Shown in pieces: positions 6,886 through 8,589 of a DNA stretch of 8,589 nt (its first letter is position 1; the number at the start of each line of letters is the position of its first letter). The notes under the pieces are model-generated. The model saw only the letters and a list, made by a program, of their open reading frames with translations, was not told the origin of the DNA and made no database searches. A program made the position numbers and the translations under genes. Origin of the DNA: an uncultured Lachnospiraceae bacterium (GTDB taxonomy: Bacteria > Bacillota > Clostridia > Lachnospirales > Lachnospiraceae); the NCBI GenBank assembly GCA_910579645.1, contig CAJTVK010000162.1, forward strand, positions 1 to 8,589. The letters run 5' to 3'.

Positions 6886-7278
6886 ATGTATGTAGTAGCG
6901 CCATCCCTTTTAGGGGCAGATTTTACTGTGCTTGGGAAACAGGTTCATGCCGTGGAGGAAGCCGGGGCCAAATACTTGCATCTGGATGTAATGGACGGAA
7001 CATTTGTGCCAAACATATCATTTGGAATGCCGGTAATTGCTTCTGTCCGCAGGATATCAGGACTCATATTCGACGTGTATATGATGGTTATGAAACCGGA
7101 ACGGTATATCATGGCATTAAAGGAAGCCGGGGCTGATAGTGTCACGGTACATTAGGAAGCCTGCACACATTTAGACTGGGCAATAAGGCAGATAAAAAAT
7201 GCCGGCATGAAAGCAGGGGTGGCGATAAACCCGGCAACCCCTGTTTCAGCACTTGACTGTATCATGGAAGATGTGGAT
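6886..7278 (+). pseudogene. rpe: Ribulose-phosphate 3-epimerase, N-terminal part with internal UAG and lost C-terminus
   Basis: The frame opens after GGAAGGAG with APSLLGADF and YLHLDVMDGTFVPN, the first strand and metal-binding region of ribulose-5-phosphate 3-epimerase (His32 and Asp34 present). The second metal His in the family motif DVHLM is Tyr65 here (DVYMM), a likely loss of function. A TAG at 7153-7155 (codon 90) interrupts the frame, yet the same frame continues with EACTHLDWAIRQIKNAG and VAINPATPVSALD, all epimerase. The homology ends at EDVD near 7278, so about 130 of the usual 220 residues remain and the C-terminal metal Asp is gone. The family enzyme interconverts D-ribulose 5-phosphate and D-xylulose 5-phosphate. 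It was the last gene of the polyol operon. The strain would need another rpe copy. Confidence 0.9.
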
Positions 7279-7528
7279 GCATTGCAGGAGCGCATGAAAG
7301 AACTGCGGAAAGCACAGAAAATTTATGCTGCCTATTCACAGGAGTAGGTGGATAAAATTTTTTTTGCTGCCGCCATGGCGGCGAATAAGGCGAGGATACC
7401 CCTTGCTAAGATGGCGGTGCAGGAAACAGGCATGGGCGTTGTGGAGGATAAGGTGATCAAGAATCATTATGCTTCGGAGTACATTTACAACTTTTACAGG
7501 AAGACCAAGACCTGCGGGGTAATCGAGG
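7273..7528 (+). pseudogene. adhE: Fragment of bifunctional acetaldehyde/alcohol dehydrogenase (AdhE), N-terminal region
   Basis: In the same frame as the epimerase remnant, the sequence continues ALQERMKELRKAQKIYAAYS, then QE, a TAG at 7345-7347, then VDKIFFAAAMAANKARIPLA and KMAVQETGMGVVEDKVIKNH up to KTCGVIE. This is the first 80-90 residues of the aldehyde-dehydrogenase half of clostridial AdhE (full length about 870 residues). Homologs normally read QEQVDKI here, so the TAG replaces a Gln codon, a single C-to-T change from CAG. The fragment lacks the catalytic Cys and the entire iron-dependent alcohol dehydrogenase half. Its left end is an in-frame join to rpe at the shared EDVD codons. 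Its right end breaks near 7526 into another frame. It encodes no working enzyme. Confidence 0.82.
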
Positions 7529-7753
7529 GAACTTGCCGAGAAACTCTCGAACCCGGCAATCATAGATTATATGATGCGTGGAGGGGCATTTGATGAAAAG
7601 GGCGTCTGGAAGCCGGATAACCGGGGGCTTGGCTTCTGGTTTGTGGCAGAGTGGATCAACGTTCATGGGAAGCTTCATATTGTTGTGCCTCACCGGGAGG
7701 AATATCTTGGGTGGTATATGACGGAAGATACGGAAAAGTTTCTTGCGGCATAA
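7529..7753 (+). pseudogene. C-terminal fragment of an unrecognised protein, probably from a conjugative element
   Basis: Frame 2 is open from the AdhE break to a TAA at 7751-7753, giving about 74 residues that begin ELAEKLSNPAIIDYMMRGG, continue GLGFWFVAEWINVHGKLHIV, and end TEDTEKFLAA. The sequence is well-formed protein, rich in Trp and aromatic residues, and has no good start codon of its own. An internal ATG at 7571 has no clear ribosome site. I do not recognise the family. Its position 26 bases before a YodL-type gene of conjugative elements, in the same direction, suggests it is the tail of a neighbouring accessory gene of such an element that lost its 5' end in the deletion that also cut adhE. 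Confidence 0.5.
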
Positions 7754-7779
7754 ATAAAAGTATGGGAAGGAGAACCATA

Positions 7780-8118
7780 ATGGGAAAAAAGAAAGCGGAT
7801 CAGAAAACGGGGAAAGCAGTCCTTACATTTGCGGTGGCGGAATGCGGGGAATACCACAGCCTTGGAAAATACTATGAGGGCATTCAGACATTGGAGGAAG
7901 CGGTCAGCGTTTACCAGCAGATACCGCCGGAGCGCATGAACGGCATTCCTGCCATTGGAATCAATCTCCATGTAATGGGAACGGATAAGATGGAGGACGT
8001 GCAGGCGGACATACTCTCCGGTGATGAGATAGACACAGGTTTTATCAGACTGATATCGGAACTTTGCGGGAATCCGGAAGTGCGGGAGGCGGTAAAGGCG
8101 ATAATCAGGAGGTTTTAG
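7780..8118 (+). CDS. YodL-like domain protein of integrative/conjugative elements, possibly truncated by UAG
   Basis: AAGGAG lies seven bases before ATG 7780. The 112-residue product contains TFAVAECGEYHSLGKYYEGI, then YQQIPPERMNGIPAIGINLH and EDVQADILSGDEID. This resembles the YodL-like domain found in accessory and large polyvalent proteins of Firmicute conjugative elements. Its biochemical role is not established. It ends AVKAIIRRF at a TAG, but the same frame continues DKEVIDY before a TAA at 8140, which looks like further coding sequence. The following bases resume a plausible Glu-rich frame after a one-base shift. The annotated end may therefore be premature and the gene a decaying copy. 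No catalytic motif is visible. Confidence 0.66.
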   Translation: MGKKKADQKTGKAVLTFAVAECGEYHSLGKYYEGIQTLEEAVSVYQQIPPERMNGIPAIGINLHVMGTDKMEDVQADILSGDEIDTGFIRLISELCGNPEVREAVKAIIRRF

Positions 8119-8267
8119 GATAAAGAAGTCATAGATTATTAAATCCAAAGCGCAGACTGGAAGAAAAAGCGTTGGAGCCGGATATGGCAGGGAGGAGAGA
8201 AAACGCTGCAATCCTCACAAAATCAATGAAATTCCAACTATGCCCGGGCTGGATTTCAAAAAAATCT
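8119..8267 (+). pseudogene. Degenerate continuation of the YodL-like gene
   Basis: After the TAG at 8116-8118 the frame reads DKEVIDY and stops at TAA 8140-8142. Restoring one T in the TT run at 8139-8140 would open a frame reading NPKRRLEEKALEPDMAG. A further frame change near 8193 gives EKTLQSSQNQ, and another gives NEIPTMPGLDFKKI, ending at a TGA about 8267. These successive protein-like pieces in different frames look like a decayed C-terminus with several small indels. Each piece is short, so this reading is tentative. Confidence 0.35.
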
Positions 8268-8269
8268 GA

Positions 8270-8298
8270 TTGATTTAGCCGGGATTTCGGGGTATAAT
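8270..8298 (+). promoter_or_regulatory. Sigma-70 type promoter of the transposase gene
   Basis: TTGATT (8270-8275) and a perfect TATAAT (8293-8298) are 17 bases apart. Transcription would start near 8305, giving a leader of about 65 bases with no other gene before the AAGGAGG at 8354-8360. Confidence 0.7.
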
Positions 8299-8370
8299 GG
8301 CATTGAGGTCATATACCTTTTGGGAATGGCTTTTGCGTTTCCTACCATATGAAAAGGAGGTTTATGGCTG

Positions 8371-8589
8371 ATGGATGCGGAAATAAAGAATGCGGTCAGC
8401 GCAACAGACTAGGACGCACAGTATGATGATAAGGCAAAACGCCTGTTGGGAAATAAGATCATTCTGGCGCATATCCTGGTAAAGACAGTTGATGAGTTCC
8501 GGGGAATGAACCCGAAAGATGTGGTATCTTATATTGAGGGAGAGCCATTTATCAGCGTGGTTCCGGTAGAGCCGGGGCTGACCAATAAT
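8371..8589 (+). pseudogene. PD-(D/E)XK nuclease-type (Rpn-like) transposase, N-terminal part with UAG at codon 14
   Basis: From ATG 8371 the frame reads MDAEIKNAVSATD, then TAG at 8410-8412, then DAQYDDKAKRLLGNKIILAH, KTVDEFRGMNPKDVVSYIEG and VPVEPGLTN to the window edge. This resembles the N-terminus of a PD-(D/E)XK nuclease family transposase that is abundant in Lachnospiraceae. The catalytic nuclease core lies beyond the window. AAGGAGG sits ten bases before ATG 8371. A nearer ATG at 8364 is in another frame and gives only a 20-residue peptide. The family normally reads through this position, so the TAG appears to inactivate the gene unless it is suppressed or restarted downstream. A good promoter and ribosome site are intact, suggesting a recent lesion. 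Confidence 0.72.

Noticed and set aside
7153..7347. UAG as pyrrolysine in rpe or adhE
   Set aside because: Pyrrolysine is known from methylamine methyltransferases and a few other proteins, not from these families. No pyl genes are visible, and the codons sit at ordinary Gln-like positions.
1..8589. CRISPR array, tRNA or rRNA genes, or phage structural genes
   Set aside because: No regularly spaced repeats, cloverleaf or rRNA-like sequence, or phage structural proteins were seen on either strand.

Overview
The window looks like chromosomal DNA of a gut-type Clostridia, most likely a Lachnospiraceae. The clues are AGGAG-type ribosome sites throughout, a GPH-family sugar symporter, an AdhE fragment of clostridial type, a YodL-type protein of Firmicute conjugative elements, and the start of a PD-(D/E)XK nuclease-type transposase of the kind common in Lachnospiraceae. 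No species can be named from sequence alone.

Left flank (1-987): the last codons of an AraC-type regulator overlap the start of a DMT/EamA transporter. That transporter is cut after about six membrane segments and joined directly to the tail of a charged coiled-coil protein, probably from a mobile element, which itself carries a one-base frameshift. A strong nested hairpin, probably the terminator of the ROK gene, follows.

Core (988-6885): a divergent, self-contained sugar/polyol locus. A ROK repressor reads leftward. Rightward run an SDR dehydrogenase, an FGGY carbohydrate kinase, a GPH cation symporter, a HAD sugar-phosphatase-like protein and then ribulose-phosphate 3-epimerase. The order suggests import of a pentitol or related sugar alcohol, NAD-dependent oxidation to a pentulose, phosphorylation, and epimerisation into the pentose phosphate pathway. 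The intergenic region has a clear sigma-70 promoter for the operon, an extended -10 promoter for the repressor, and two copies of a 24-base A/T-rich tandem motif placed to shut off both: a strong candidate ROK operator pair.

Right flank (6886-8589): a scrapyard of broken genes. The epimerase has a UAG at codon 90 and lacks its C-terminal half. It is fused in frame to a piece of the N-terminus of adhE, which also has an in-frame UAG. That piece abuts the C-terminus of an unrecognised protein, then a YodL-domain gene ending in a UAG after which the frame still looks coding, then a promoter and a transposase start with a UAG at codon 14. All four UAG codons sit where coding seems to continue and all are followed by G. 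This is either biased decay (CAG to TAG) or, less likely, amber readthrough. Mobile-element debris on both sides of the polyol locus suggests the locus lies within, or was rearranged by, an integrated element.
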